A model generated the notes under the pieces. It was given only the letters and a program-made list of their open reading frames with translations, ran no database searches and was not told the origin of the DNA. Shown here one piece after another: positions 1 through 10,640 of a DNA stretch of 64,000 nucleotides. Each line of letters opens with the position of its first letter. The first letter of the stretch is position 1. This stretch comes from Biomphalaria glabrata (Eukaryota; Mollusca; Gastropoda; Planorbidae): NCBI RefSeq assembly GCF_947242115.1, contig NC_074728.1, positions 2,908,201-2,972,200 of the forward strand. The letters are read 5' to 3'. The position numbers and the translations under genes were made by a program.

Positions 1-130
1 ATATTATCATTATATGGACATCTAGAGCTAATACTTGACCTAGACTTCCGATTTAGAACTCTTAAGATCTGGTCTGAATCTAGATCTACTTCTAGATATA
101 GAATGTAAATGTAATCTAGATCTATAGGCC
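1..130. repeat. CTAG/AGATCT-rich low-complexity tract
   Basis: The stretch is built from overlapping TCTAGA, AGATCT and CTAG words. The same texture recurs at about 20.0-20.3, 21.0-21.7 and 35.2-36.1 kb. No coding potential is visible. Confidence 0.5.
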
Positions 131-321
131 TATTTGATTTACTTAAAAAAAATAGTAAATTAGTAAACCATAGAACCTTCGGGTTTCTGAAGGTTCCATG
201 AAGTTCTGACTTGAATTGTAAAAAGTTGTATCAAAGTTAAGTCAAATGAAAGAAAGTAAAGAAGGGGACACTATTCTGCCATTAGTAAAAAAGAAACAAC
301 TAAATTAGCATGTTGTGTAAA

Positions 322-480
322 TTATGTAAGTGTTTTAAAGGCAATGTCTTCGATTCCGAAGTTTAAAAATGAGTGCAGTGTTTCACATGACCACGCAAAC
401 CCAGTTGTGACCTGCATATTTTTCCGCATTCGTACAGGCAAAGCCAATGTCCACAGGCGGTCTATTTAAGTTTTCTTTCC
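322..480 (-). mobile_element. LINE 3'-end fragment, zinc-finger tail family (call it Z), degraded
   Basis: Read on the minus strand it matches the copies at 885-1035, 8615-8765 and 14165-14380. It has a C-x2-C...L-x2-H-like block followed by a run toward an ATT-rich tail. This is the most diverged of the copies. The family name Z is mine. Confidence 0.5.
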
Positions 481-884
481 GTCTTATGGGGCTGTCTTCA
501 AGCAGCCTTTGTGAGAGCTCTTCAACTGTCTCTCTCAGAGGCCCTCTGCTGCCTGCTACTTTTCTCTACGTCAGTGAGGACGCAATGGCTTCTGAGTTGA
601 TCTTTAGAGCACTTAATGGGGGTACCCACTGCCGTAGCTGGGGTGGGAGGTGGTGGGTGCCAAATTTGAAAATCCCCCAAATGAGTGTCCGAAATTTGGT
701 TTTACATTATCTCATATTTATAAAGACAAGTGTTTTAAAAAACAAATACGAAATACAAATTATATTACTAATTATATTTCTTGTGAAATATTATTCCATT
801 TCTAGCTTCTAGTTTGAATAACTTTTCTCAAAGTTTTTTTTTTGAACATTTTTTAAGGAAAATAAATTCTTGAAATAATAATAA

Positions 885-1035
885 GGCTTGTTTTCGAATC
901 CAAAGATTTTAAGGAGGAATGCAGTATTTCCCGTGGCTACGAAGCCCCTGCTGTGACCTAAATATTTTGCCACAACCAGAGCAGGCATAACTATTGTCTG
1001 CGGTGGTCGATTTAGAATTTCTTTTCTCCGTCTAC
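885..1035 (-). mobile_element. LINE 3'-end fragment, Z family
   Basis: Minus-strand copy of the same repeat. It ends (low coordinate) in AATAATAATAAGG, the complement of the (TTA)n tail seen in the plus-strand copies. It holds the block that in better copies reads as a C-terminal C2H2-like finger with a CGKI-type core and SQLGL. It lies just 5' of the carboxypeptidase exon. Confidence 0.6.
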
Positions 1036-1141
1036 GTTTGTCCTAGTCAGCGGATTTTCTTTTGGACAATTTTCAATACTTCTACTTGTGTTGATAATAT
1101 TTATACCATCTAACATATCATATTTCTCTTACACAGGCGCA

Positions 1142-2500
1142 ATGGAACAATTACATCTCTGTTACAGCCTTTTCGTCCTCCTTTGGTTCATGGCACCTGC
1201 AAGCAGTCGATTGTTCTTGACTCCTTACATCTACTCAGGGGCTTTCCAAGCTGCAAGGCAACAAAGTCTCGTCCTAGATGAAGATGGAATCATTCCCAGA
1301 AGCCACTCCGGCTTCATTACTGTAGACATGAGACTAGGAAACCATCTGTTCTTCTGGTACTTTCCAGCGTTAGATTCACGCGCACCGCTTCTGGTTTGGT
1401 TGAATGGAGGTCCTACTGTGTCCTCTATGATTGGACTATTTTACGAGAATGGGCCCATGAGGACTTACTGGAGACAGAACGGGGAAGTGGATTATATCGC
1501 GTGGAACAGCTCCTGGACTAACTCCTTCTCAATGCTTTATATTGATAACCCAGTTGGTACTGGATTTAGTTACACTGAGAGTGAGAAAAAAGGATATAGA
1601 ACAACTCAGGAAGGCTACGCTAAAGATCTTTATCAATTTCTAGAGCAATTCTACAAGATATTCCCTGAATGTTTAAAAGTAGACCTCTATATAGGAGGCC
1701 AGTCGTATGCCGGGAAATATGTTTCTTCTTTTGGGTACCACTTGCACCGTGAAATCAAACATGGAAACTCTACTTTACCTTTCAAAGGGATCTACATAGG
1801 CGGTCCCTATTTCGATCCCAGAGCCCAATCTGAATACACTGCTGATTATTTCTACACACTGGGATCGCTCTCTCACAAACAGAAGTTGGACTTCAAAAAA
1901 AATATCCAAAAGTTCTGGAAAAAGTACGAGTCAGACTTAAGAGACACTAAAACCTTTCACGAAATTTTCCACATTTTTTTTCCTGAGCTCAGCACGGATA
2001 ATTACGAAACGCTGAAGCGCGCCACTTATGAAGCTATCGAAGTGTTGATGAATTCAACCAGGATGAAAACATTGGTTCACGCCAAAGGTGCAACATTTTC
2101 GTCCATGAATAGCAGTATGCAGTTGAAGTTTTCGGATGACTTTTTGGTGAGTGCTAAGCATAAGCTGGGAGTGCTCATGGACAACTACAAGGTAATGGTC
2201 TTCAACGGAGACCTGGACGCCTTGACCTCCACGGTGATGGTGGATGCTGGTCTGATGGTCACGCCGTGGTCACTGCAAGGGGCATATAACTCGTCCACGC
2301 GTCAACCCTGGATTATGGGTGGTACGCTGGTGGGATATTATTCCATGACCGGAAATTTCTGCCGCGTGATTCTTCGTCAGTGCGGGCATCACGTGCCGCA
2401 CGACCAGCCGGAAGTGAGCCTCATTATGATGCAGCAGTTTGTTGAATTAGGATGTGCTAAGTCTAATTTCGAAATTGACAATGAATTTGATTACCAATGA
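1142..2500 (+). CDS. Serine carboxypeptidase, peptidase family S10, CPVL-like
   Basis: A 452-residue secreted or lysosomal serine carboxypeptidase, predicted to remove C-terminal residues from peptides. The N-terminus (about residues 5-21) is a hydrophobic signal peptide. The S10 landmarks occur in order: WLNGGP (86-91), YIDNPVGTGFSY (133-144), GGQSYAGKY with nucleophile Ser188, NGDLD with Asp359, and CGHHVPHDQP with His416. Length and order match vertebrate CPVL, and FLTPYI near the N-terminus is typical of it. I chose ATG 1142 because a good splice acceptor (TTTCTCTTACACAG, ending 1136) lies just upstream; an upstream in-frame ATG at 1088 would sit in that intron. The entire coding region is in one exon, unlike vertebrate CPVL. 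Two oddities: the usual GESYAG is GQSYAG, and the usual GGPG is GGPT. There are five N-x-S/T sites (122, 209, 304, 323, 382). No AATAAA is obvious within the next 600 bases. Orthology to CPVL as opposed to a related paralogue is not settled. Confidence 0.9.
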   Translation: MEQLHLCYSLFVLLWFMAPASSRLFLTPYIYSGAFQAARQQSLVLDEDGIIPRSHSGFITVDMRLGNHLFFWYFPALDSRAPLLVWLNGGPTVSSMIGLFYENGPMRTYWRQNGEVDYIAWNSSWTNSFSMLYIDNPVGTGFSYTESEKKGYRTTQEGYAKDLYQFLEQFYKIFPECLKVDLYIGGQSYAGKYVSSFGYHLHREIKHGNSTLPFKGIYIGGPYFDPRAQSEYTADYFYTLGSLSHKQKLDFKKNIQKFWKKYESDLRDTKTFHEIFHIFFPELSTDNYETLKRATYEAIEVLMNSTRMKTLVHAKGATFSSMNSSMQLKFSDDFLVSAKHKLGVLMDNYKVMVFNGDLDALTSTVMVDAGLMVTPWSLQGAYNSSTRQPWIMGGTLVGYYSMTGNFCRVILRQCGHHVPHDQPEVSLIMMQQFVELGCAKSNFEIDNEFDYQ

Positions 2501-2552
2501 AAAAGATGTTTGCTGAGAAAGATGCTTCCTGCGATAGTAGTTCAATGATGTT

Positions 2553-2733
2553 AATGGACCTCATTCACCGATCGTAAACAAGCAACATTTAGTCACGTGA
2601 TAATATTGATAAAACAATGAGGAAAAAAACGTATCACGTGACAGCCTGTGTGTATTAAGTAATTTGTATTGAAGAGATAGAGAATCACGTGGCTAAATGT
2701 TGTTTGTTTACGATTGGTCAATGAGGTCCATTA
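2553..2733. mobile_element. Fold-back MITE with CACGTG motifs, copy 1
   Basis: The ends are long imperfect inverted repeats: ATGGACCTCATTCACC at the left and GGTCAATGAGGTCCAT at the right, with about 45 bp of pairing per arm. It contains CACGTG three times. Further copies lie at 5148-5324 and 48401-48560. Target duplication is unclear (TA or TTA). Confidence 0.75.
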
Positions 2734-3037
2734 CGTAGTGGTGTTTTAGCTTTATAATGCTGTTAGCTGTTAAATGATATAAGTTTTTACTAATCCTATA
2801 TCTGCCTCACGTATCTGTTGAACTGTCAGTCTCCTTCTGCGCCACTGACCAGGAGAGAATGCATACTAGCGGCTTTCCTATGGATATTGTGTATTAAGTA
2901 TATGTCAAATTAAGTTTAACTAAGATAAATGTAATTGTTGGTAAGTTTAAAGTATTCCTTCTTTCATTGACCAAAACTGATAAAATGATATATGGAGAGG
3001 GAAATTGAAAGTACAAATAGCCTTCCAACATGTTTTG

Positions 3038-3038
<1 letters not shown>

Positions 3039-3108
<70 letters not shown>
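3039..3108. repeat. (TA)n microsatellite
   Basis: About 34 uninterrupted TA units. Confidence 0.95.
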
Positions 3109-3113
<5 letters not shown>

Positions 3114-3199
3114 TTATCAGTCAGTTTGTTTGTATTGCAATAATAATATATAGCTTAAAATGTTTGTTTTGTAAAATATTTTACATGTTTCGGATGTTC

Positions 3200-3345
3200 C
3201 TTCAGAGTTGAAGGTAATTACTTTCTAGTCCAAACCTCCCGCAGGACGACGGGGGATGGGAGCGGGCAGTGTTTGAACCCTGGACCATCGATAAATCTGA
3301 AACGACAGTCCAGGGCGCAAACCGCACGACCAGGCAGCTTAGGCT
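3200..3345 (-). mobile_element. tRNA-derived SINE, family C
   Basis: On the minus strand it reads GCCTGGTCGTGCGGT (A-box-like) and, about 50 bases later, GGTCCAGGGTTCAAACAC (B-box-like). A GC-rich body follows, ending GCGGGAGGTTTGGACT. Sister copies are at 30548-30750 and 55935-56096. Family letters A, B and C are mine. Confidence 0.7.
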
Positions 3346-4140
3346 ATGACTTATGTATCTATCTGTCCAATGTACATATATATGGAAAGTGTACACAATA
3401 GTTAATCCTCATTTCTTCAATTTATTGGTTTAAAAAAAAAAGCACAATTTAAAAAAATGATATTATAGTTTAAATAGAAAAATAAAATATAACTTCTTTT
3501 ATACAGTTTTGATAATATAGAATGATACATTTCTTTTATACATGTTATTCTATTTTGTTTACAAAAAGTCTATAGAGTTCTCTGTCATTGTACTACGAAA
3601 ATAATATACAAACAAATGTATATATCAAATAATGAACAATGGCAACTGTCTTAATGTATTTATGAAAATGCCATTAAAAAGAAACGAAATCAAACAAATT
3701 AAAGAAACATTTTCTACTTCTTGTCCTACTAAATATAAGAACATCGTTATTCCTCTTATACGCTAAGACTATATTTTCTTTAACTCTATACCTCCGTAAT
3801 TATTTTCCATGTTCAGAACGAAGTATTCATTTTTCTTATTTGTATTTCACTAGCCTGTTAGGGTTAAACTTCAATAATGGTTCTCTTTTTAATCTGAAAA
3901 TGTTATAATTGGAATAGATGATTGCATGCCCTTTTTATATAAAACGAATTAAAGTTTACAAACCCAAAAATTATATTAATTTAATGGGGTCAAATCAACG
4001 ATGGCATCGTTGATCCGGAGAGAAAGAGTGAACAGATAAAACTACCAAATCTGATAGTCGTCGTGAATAGCCGCACATGTAGGCGCGATTTCATAACTAG
4101 TGATTAGTCGTTTTAATTTTGAAAAAGTTGTTCTCAGCTG
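3346..4140. other. AT-rich intergenic stretch, no gene seen
   Basis: No coding exon was recognised. A fragment at 3990-4035 ends GGAGAGAAAGAGTGAAC and resembles the right end of the TTAA MITEs found at 40339 and 53270. Confidence 0.5.
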
Positions 4141-4146
4141 ATCAGT

Positions 4147-4200
4147 ACCTATCTTATCTTATCTTATATAATACAGACGTTACTTCAAAAAAAGAAGGTA
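4147..4200 (-). mobile_element. LINE 3' tip with (TTATC)n tail
   Basis: TATCTTATCTTATATAATAC followed by GACGTTACTTCAAAAAAAG is the reverse complement of the 3' ends at 36790-37015 and 54285-54382. Only the extreme 3' end is present. Confidence 0.6.
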
Positions 4201-4509
4201 CAGGTATTGTTATCAAAATTAAAGCGACTGTAAATATTTTGGTAAATTTCTTTAAAGTTATTTTTTTTAACATATTGTAAAAACTGATTAACACCGTGAA
4301 TGAAATCATTTAAGTTAGATTGTTTAGATTAGTTTGTCATTTTAGCTGTCGTGTTTGTGTTTGTAATGTTATTACAGCGCCTTGAGCCTACAGTTTGTTT
4401 GTTAACAGCGCTTTATAAATAAAATTATTATTATTATTATTATCATGTTTTGAAATTCTTTGCATAATTAATAAGATTGGTAGTCATTGCTTAAAATACC
4501 CAAAACATA

Positions 4510-5010
4510 AAATAATATGGAAAGACAAAGGCATAGCCCTGGGCAGCAAAATCAAACTGATGCGCTCCCTGGTCATGGCCCCATTTTTATATGCTTGTTA
4601 GTCTTGGACGCTGACTGCAGAGCTAGAAAGGAGGATCCTAGCAATGGAATTGAGATGCCACAGATAGATCCAAGGCATCACATTCAAAGACCACATCACA
4701 AACAAAGAGATTAGAGACAGAGTTATTGCAGCGATTGGACCCAAGATGACCTCCTAACTATCGTAAAAGACTCAAGGTATAAATCTATGGCCATATTACG
4801 TCTTCGGGGCTCGCAAAGACCTTCCTTCAGGGAACAGTACCAGGAAAAAGAAGAAGAGACAGACAGAGAAAGCGATGGGAAGACAACATAAAAGAATGGA
4901 CGTGCCTGCCATTGAAAGAGGTTCTAACTTAAGGCAAAAGACAGAGAGGAATGGAGAAAGACGGTCGACAAATCACTAACGGTCTAACAGACTAAGGGAT
5001 AGGTAAAGGT
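4510..5010 (+). mobile_element. LINE 3' end, reverse-transcriptase C-terminus, tail (GGTAAA)n
   Basis: In broken frames it encodes a typical reverse-transcriptase tail: KIKLMRSLVMAPFLYAC-like, then RRGRQRKRWEDNIKEW, then EEWRKTVDKSL. It ends in GGGATAGGTAAAGGTAAA. Several frame changes make it a dead copy. Relatives on the opposite strand are at 7340-7495 and 61246-61640. An RTE-like or Jockey-like clade is plausible but not decided. Confidence 0.7.
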
Positions 5011-5147
5011 AAACACAAAGTCACTGCTTTTACAGATTGGGATGACTATTTCATTTTTTTTTTTGGTGGGGTGACTTTTAAACATTCTAGGGTCATAGAG
5101 AAAACCAAAGTTTTCACAATGTTGACATAATCTTGAATCCATATGGG

Positions 5148-5324
5148 TTATGGACCTCTTTCCCCAATCGTAAACAAACAACATTTAGCCTCGTGATTCC
5201 CTATCTCTTCTATACAAATTACGCAATCCATAAAGGCTGTCACGTGATACGTTTTTTCATTGTTTTATCAATATTATCACGTGGCTAAATGTTGTTTGTT
5301 TACAATTGGTGAATGAGGTCCATT
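5148..5324. mobile_element. Fold-back MITE, copy 2
   Basis: Starts TTATGGACCTC and ends GAATGAGGTCCATTA. The arms pair as in copy 1, and the internal CACGTG hairpin is retained. TTA occurs on both sides of TGGACC...GGTCCA here and may be the target duplication. Confidence 0.75.
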
Positions 5325-5329
5325 AGAGA

Positions 5330-6480
5330 AATAGTCGCATTTTTTTTTTAAATCTTTTCTCTAATAGCTTTTATGGGATTAGGCTATAGTATATGTTCTA
5401 GCCTTCATAATTCGAACACCCTTTTTGTATCGGCTTCCTTTTATTTAAAGTCCATTGTCAGATAGTTTTTTTTGCTCCAATCTAGTCTGTCGGTTTTGTC
5501 GAATAGAATCACGAAATGTCATCACAAATACTCAAGAACATTGCCTTAAATGGACTAGTATGAAATAAAATATTTGACATGCCATAACATCTCATCCCAT
5601 AAATTTGATAAATTCTAAACTGACTTTTTGTGCAAAAGCGATTTGCAATCACTTATTGTGAACGGTTGATCTGTGTAATATAATAGCGCCTTGAACCTTT
5701 ATTAAGACGGTCAACAGATTTTGTGAGGTGTAGTCTATCAGAATAAGGGATATGTTATTTGGACAATAATGTTTTGGGTCTAATCTCTCTGGACCATAAT
5801 GTTGTAGCCCAATCTGTCTGGATGTTTTGTTCCGTTGTAATCTATTGTTTTAACATATCCCTTTGTAACCTTAGGCAGAATGCTAATTGGATTTACTTGT
5901 TCATGAGTTTAGATCAGTTGTAATATGCATTTATTAAAAACCAACTATAGATTAAGGAACGCTTTGTGGCCTATATATGTGCGCTATTTAATAGTGATTT
6001 TATAATCGGCGAAAGTTGGCCAAGCATAGCCTAGGATGCCACAAATTGAAAGTATTATGTAGCATAAAGTATTCGCAGTATGTCATTTTCGCTTCTCTTT
6101 TCCTCATATTTCACTTCCCCCCTCTCCGCCACCCCCACTCACCAGTCACTTAACATTACAAAATAGTCCAGGCAGCACGTTCCGCCAACTCAACAGGTTC
6201 TGCTTGCTTCACTCGTGTCACACGTCAATAACTGGAACTTCAGTCATTCAAGCGACGTACGTTTTAAGTGCACTGCCTTAAAGCAATGCTCTAGTTTAAG
6301 AAAATGACACCATTGATTTATTGATCTATACGTTTTTTTTTATATACCATCGAACTTGCGTGTTGCCTGACAATAGCTGGGTAGTCAGTTGAAAAAGCTC
6401 AAAATGTGTAGCAAGTGGAGGCAGACTGTATAGATGTTGTGCATTTCGTTCTGTGTCTGGAAGGAAACGAACAGACGTGA
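5330..6480. other. Intergenic, no gene recognised
   Basis: AT-rich, with a pyrimidine-rich patch near 6100-6150 (CCCCCCTCTCCGCCACCCCC). It precedes a possible first coding exon at 6483, so its right half could be promoter or 5' UTR; no TATA box is convincing. Confidence 0.4.
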
Positions 6481-6482
6481 AA

Positions 6483-6589
6483 ATGTTTAATGTTTTGATA
6501 CGAGTTCAAGGAGGAAGCTGCAAGTTGGCATTGATCTCATGCCTTCTGGTGCTTTGCTGTGTTACACTAATGATATACCTAGAACAAAG
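6483..6589 (+). CDS. Possible first coding exon of an unknown type II membrane protein
   Basis: A short ORF opens with ATG and encodes 35 residues. A basic head (MFNVLIRVQGGSCK) is followed by about 20 hydrophobic residues (LALISCLLVLCCVTLMIYL), and then the splice donor AAAG|GTAAAA in phase 2. This is the layout of a Golgi-type signal anchor. I could not find its continuation with confidence. A good acceptor at 9997-9999 reads in phase 2 only ten codons past the junction before a stop, and an exon-like segment at 14016-14072 has phase 1 at both ends. It could equally be a chance ORF or the debris of a gene broken by transposons. Confidence 0.35.
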
Positions 6590-6711
6590 GTAAAATATTT
6601 ATTCATATTTCTATTTTAATACATTTTAAGTGAAAGGAGAAACAATACTGCCGCAAATAAAGTTTAACCTCATTGCACTTTGGTGAGATTTGTGAATAGT
6701 CACGTTCCCCA

Positions 6712-6934
6712 GTCAGACCTTGTGGTCTATAGGGCAGATGATGTGCAGGTCATCTGTTTCTGTGGCCTACGGTTAACGAGGGTCTCATGTGGCCAGCACA
6801 ACGACCAACCGCCTTTACTTTTCTCCAACTCATGTCTGGCACCCAAATTAAAAATCCTAATCTTCACCAGGATTCGAACCCGGGACCCCCGGTTCGGAAG
6901 CCAAGCGCTTTGCCACTCATCCACCGCGCCTCCG
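6712..6934 (-). mobile_element. tRNA-derived SINE, family A
   Basis: On the minus strand the head GGAGGCGCGGTGG...GTGGCAAAGCGCTTGG is followed by the B box GGGTTCGAATCC. The body ends at a GACCTTGTGGTCTATAGGGC motif. Full-length-looking. Confidence 0.8.
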
Positions 6935-7339
6935 AATTTAATGAATTCAGATAGTGAAAGTCTAAATAGTGAATACAAGCATGACCGAAAGTGATGTCAT
7001 ACGAGAGAACGAGAGTTTGGTAGAGGTAGAATTGGTGAAATGACTTGATGAAGTTATGTAAGAGACTACAATTTGTTGAAGTCATTTTTTGGCCAGTTAG
7101 AAGTGATACAACAAATACGTTTGTCTTAAATGAGTTGGTAAAATAGGTTTTGTAAAATCGAGCATGACCATGTTACAAGTGAAGTTACAAATGTAACTAT
7201 AAAAAATACATATTTCTGAATACAAATGAACTGTGTAAATTATATTAGTCTATTATCTTCATGGAAGTTGGATTTTTTTAATGCAAAGAAACTTCATATT
7301 TTATCACGTTTGCTAATAGTGTCTGAAATTGTTAGTCTT

Positions 7340-7495
7340 TTTTTTTTACCTTTACCTATCCCTTAGTCTGTTGGACCGTTGGGGCACCAAGACTCGTCGA
7401 CCGTCTTTCTCCATTCCTCCCTGTCTTTTGCCTTGTTTAGAACCTCTTTCAATGACAGGCCCGTCCATTCTTTGTTAGTCTAGTCTTCGGTAATG
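7340..7495 (-). mobile_element. LINE 3'-end fragment, (GGTAAA)n-tail family
   Basis: The left edge is TTTACCTTTACCTATCCCTT, the complement of the tail at about 5000. CATTCCTCCCTGTCTTTTGC corresponds to the reverse-transcriptase tail of the same family. Only about 150 bp remain. Confidence 0.65.
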
Positions 7496-7627
7496 CTGCG
7501 TACGAATGATATACCTACAAATATCCTAGAAAATGAATGTTATGATAATCATTATATATGATACATATGTTATCATTAACATAGAGATCTATAGATATAT
7601 GAAGCCTACAAGTAAAAGTTTCCATTT

Positions 7628-7850
7628 CAGACCTTGCGATCTATAGAGCAAATGGTCATCTGTTAACGAAGGTAACAACGTCCAACCGCCTTTCATTTTC
7701 CCCAACTAATGTCAGATACCCATACAGCTGGGTGGACTCAGGCGCCATAAAGATCCTTAAATTAAAAATTCCCCGTCTTCATCGGGATTTGAACCCAGGA
7801 CGCCCTTGTTCGGAAGCCAAGTGCTATACCACTCAGCCACCGCGCCTCCA
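7628..7850 (-). mobile_element. tRNA-derived SINE, family A
   Basis: The minus-strand head carries a GGGTTCAAATCCCG B-box-like site and ends at GGAGGCGCGGTGG. The body and the GACCTTGCGATCTATAG end match the other A copies. It lies about 700 bp from the copy at 6712. Confidence 0.8.
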
Positions 7851-8023
7851 AGCGTATATATATATCCTCTCTATAACAGTGTTTCCCAAACTTTTTCTTT
7901 AACGGAACACTTCGCACACTCTGAGCATTTAACGGATCACTTAGCTTTTTTTTTTACTAGTTAATTATTCCATTTACAGTTTAAGGAACAACTATTCATG
8001 CCTCCAGGAACATTAGGTTTCCG

Positions 8024-8262
8024 AGGAGGCGTGGTCTAGAGGCTAAGTACACTTTAACTTGTCTTGGCTACCTATGAAGGGGCTCTAGGTTCGACAAACG
8101 ACTCGGTCAGAGTTGTGTTTACTGAGAGCCTAAAGGCAGCACGGGAAAACCCCTTTCTACCCTCACCGGTCCACAAAAGAGATTGGACCAAAGCGCTCGC
8201 TCTGAGCATGCTATAGGCATGAAAGTAGCGCTATATAAAAGCGATTATTATTATTATTATTA
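8024..8262 (+). mobile_element. tRNA-derived SINE, family B, with (ATT)n tail
   Basis: The head is GAGGCGTGGTCTAGAGGCTA (A box), with GGTTCGACAAACG (B box) near 8098. The body carries CAGAGTTGTGTTTACTGAG and GCACGGGAAAACC. The 3' part is GAAAGTAGCGCTATATAAAA followed by an ATT-repeat tail. Other copies: 12316-12553, 23450-23665, 46484-46721 and 60763-61003. Confidence 0.85.
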
Positions 8263-8614
8263 TTAACCCCATAATGGGAAACAATGCTCTATAATATCAA
8301 AAATTATTGCGCTTTTCCATTTTGAAAAATTAATATCAGCATTTTTCGTCGTCAGCGTTTGATTTCAATCTGATCGTTAACAAGCCAAATGAAATATAGA
8401 GCTTGAATAAACATAGCTGCTATCTGTCTAGGATTTGTTTTCTAAATTCTCCTTTCGTTACTTAATCTTAATCTAGCCTCTATGCTGTTTACAATGTCTT
8501 GGACATATCGAGTTTAATTCATTCTGAGGTTAACTTTAACATAACTATGATTAGAAAATATGAGATTACTTAAAATTCTATTCTAAGTTATATTCTGTTA
8601 TTGCGCGAGTTATG

Positions 8615-8765
8615 GGAATATGTATAAGAGATAATGGGCATCGGTTATGCTTGCCCTGCATGTGGCAAAATATATAGGTCACAGCTGGGGCTGCGTATCC
8701 ACGGAAAAAAACTTATTCCCTATGGATCTTTGGACTCGAAGACAAGCCTTATTATTTTTTTATTT
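8615..8765 (+). mobile_element. LINE 3' end, Z family
   Basis: Reads approximately as GYACPACGKIYRSQLGLRIH, a C-terminal zinc-finger block common at the end of non-LTR retrotransposon polyproteins, then a short 3' UTR and a TTATTATTTTT tail. Confidence 0.7.
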
Positions 8766-9004
8766 TTTTATGGGTATCGATAGAGGTTGTGGGAATCGGG
8801 ATTAAAAACTAGTTTCAAATTTTTCAGTTACAATGTAATTTGTTGTATGTTTCTAGTGAATGTCAAGACAATTTGTTAACTTCTTCTCAATATAATTATA
8901 TATGATCTTCAAATGTCTGGTTTCAGTGTGACAGATTTCCTGCAATCTAGTCTGGACTTGGCGTTGAGAAGTTTCATTCCGCTCAATACGCTCTTTCTTG
9001 TTGC

Positions 9005-9310
9005 AGTAAGGTTTAGGTAATTTTCTTGTGGCAGTAAAATGTAGATAATTGTAAGATTCATGTAATTTTCTTGTAGCAGTAAGATTCATGTAATTTTCTT
9101 GTATCAGTAAGATTCATGTAATTTTCTTGTAGCAGTAAGATTCATGTAATTTTCTTGTAGCAGTAAGATTCATGTAATTTACTTGTAGCAGTAAGATTCA
9201 TGTAATTTACTTGTAGCTGTAAGATTTAAGTATTTTACTTGTATCAGTAAGATTCATGTAATTTACTTGTAGCAGTAAGATTTAAGTAATTTACTTAAAG
9301 CAGAAAGTTT
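9005..9310. repeat. 28-bp minisatellite
   Basis: About ten copies of a 28-bp unit around GCAGTAAGATTCATGTAATT followed by T/ACTTGTA. Units differ by single bases; the outer ones are the most diverged. Confidence 0.9.
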
Positions 9311-9449
9311 TAGTTAATAAGGTAGTCGGAGTACACATAGTTGTCACTCACGCATAAGCAAAAAACTATTCTCCAAGATCAACAAATAATAATTAGGTGG
9401 CATTCATCTCTAGTCAAAGTCAAATTCTTAGTGGTGAGACTAATGATGA

Positions 9450-9700
9450 ATATTACATTTGATATATGCAAGCAGCCCTAGACCACAATCGTTTTAGATA
9501 GAAGAGTAGGAAGTAGATATGGTGAATTAATCCGAAATAATTACATAGTCCATAATCTCGGTCTTCTCTCTGTTCCTCTACCACCAAAGCGAAAGCCACT
9601 ATTTGTGGATAGGAGTGTCTCTCCAAAATAGGGCTCCACAACCACATGAAAATGTGTTCGAGGTGAACCATGGTCGCTCTATGACTGAAGGTGACCAACT
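9450..9700 (-). mobile_element. LINE-like coding debris
   Basis: The minus-strand ORF begins MVTFSHRATMVHLE. It resembles MASFNHEATMDHLMEM encoded at 63109 in another repeat copy. The recurrence suggests retrotransposon debris and not a host gene. The family is unresolved. Confidence 0.35.
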
Positions 9701-10214
9701 ATTCTTCCTAAAATCCTATTCTTGTTTTTACTAGTCACGTCATTATTTCTAAGTCAAAGTCAAAACTTTCCCTATTCATGAAACAAATAAATAATTCCTA
9801 ACCTGCCCTAACACTATACTATTTACCTACCTTTATTTCTAAGAGAATTACGATACATAAAAAATCGACGTGCTTATCTGGTTGTTCATATCAATTAGAC
9901 TCATAGATTCAACCTCAATTTTCGTAGTGTTAACTGTTTCAAGTATTTTCATTGTCTCTCTTTCTCTCTATATAAATTGTTAACTTCTTTATGTTTCAGA
10001 GAAAAGCCTATAAAGCAAGAGGGAGCCCATTAAATATCCCAGACAACTTCCAAATCGGACAATGCTTTATGTGGTGGGTTGATGTCTTACAAGGTTTCCC
10101 TGTCGATACGTCTTTACTATTACTTCAAGAAAACAAACTAGAAATAAGGTCTCTTAATAAGACCCACTGATCGTGATGACCCCTGGAGTTCACAGAGACT
10201 TATTAGTATAAAAA

Positions 10215-10640
10215 TAGAAATGGATATGTGGATTGGGTGCTGGGACAAGTCGCAAAAAGCCCGTGGAGTCTGGGAGGCGCCCTGGCCGCACTTCCCCGTG
10301 GTGGAGGCTGTCCAGGCCTGAGCAAGGTATAACAACACGTTGCAGGACAAGCCACTGTCTTGTTGGCTCATGTTTCTTATGGCTATGGCCGAATTTTGAT
10401 TCACGGTGCCCCCGCTGCGGGGAAGAAGAGGACACTGTGTCTCATATTCTGTTTGACTGCCCCAGACTTGCTGATTATCGTCTTGACAGGTCTGGGAAAC
10501 GAAAACTTCTCGACCTGTATGGCGACTTGTAAGCACTACGCAATACAGCAGGGTTTCTGTCCAGGGATTTTACAAGACAGGATTTGAACCTCTCCAGCCC
10601 TCACTAAAATGGAGTTTGGTGATGAAGATGATGATGATTA
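10215..10640 (+). mobile_element. LINE 3' end with CCHC-type C-terminus and (GAT)n tail
   Basis: Encodes CPRCGEEEDTVSHILFDCPR, the zinc knuckle at the end of R1/Jockey/LOA-type reverse-transcriptase polyproteins. A short 3' UTR and a GATGAAGATGATGATGATTA tail follow. The 5' part is lost and the frame is interrupted. Confidence 0.75.

Noticed and set aside
447-812. 121-codon plus-strand ORF at the start of the window
   Set aside because: It overlaps LINE tail debris, has an unlikely composition and lacks any recognisable motif.
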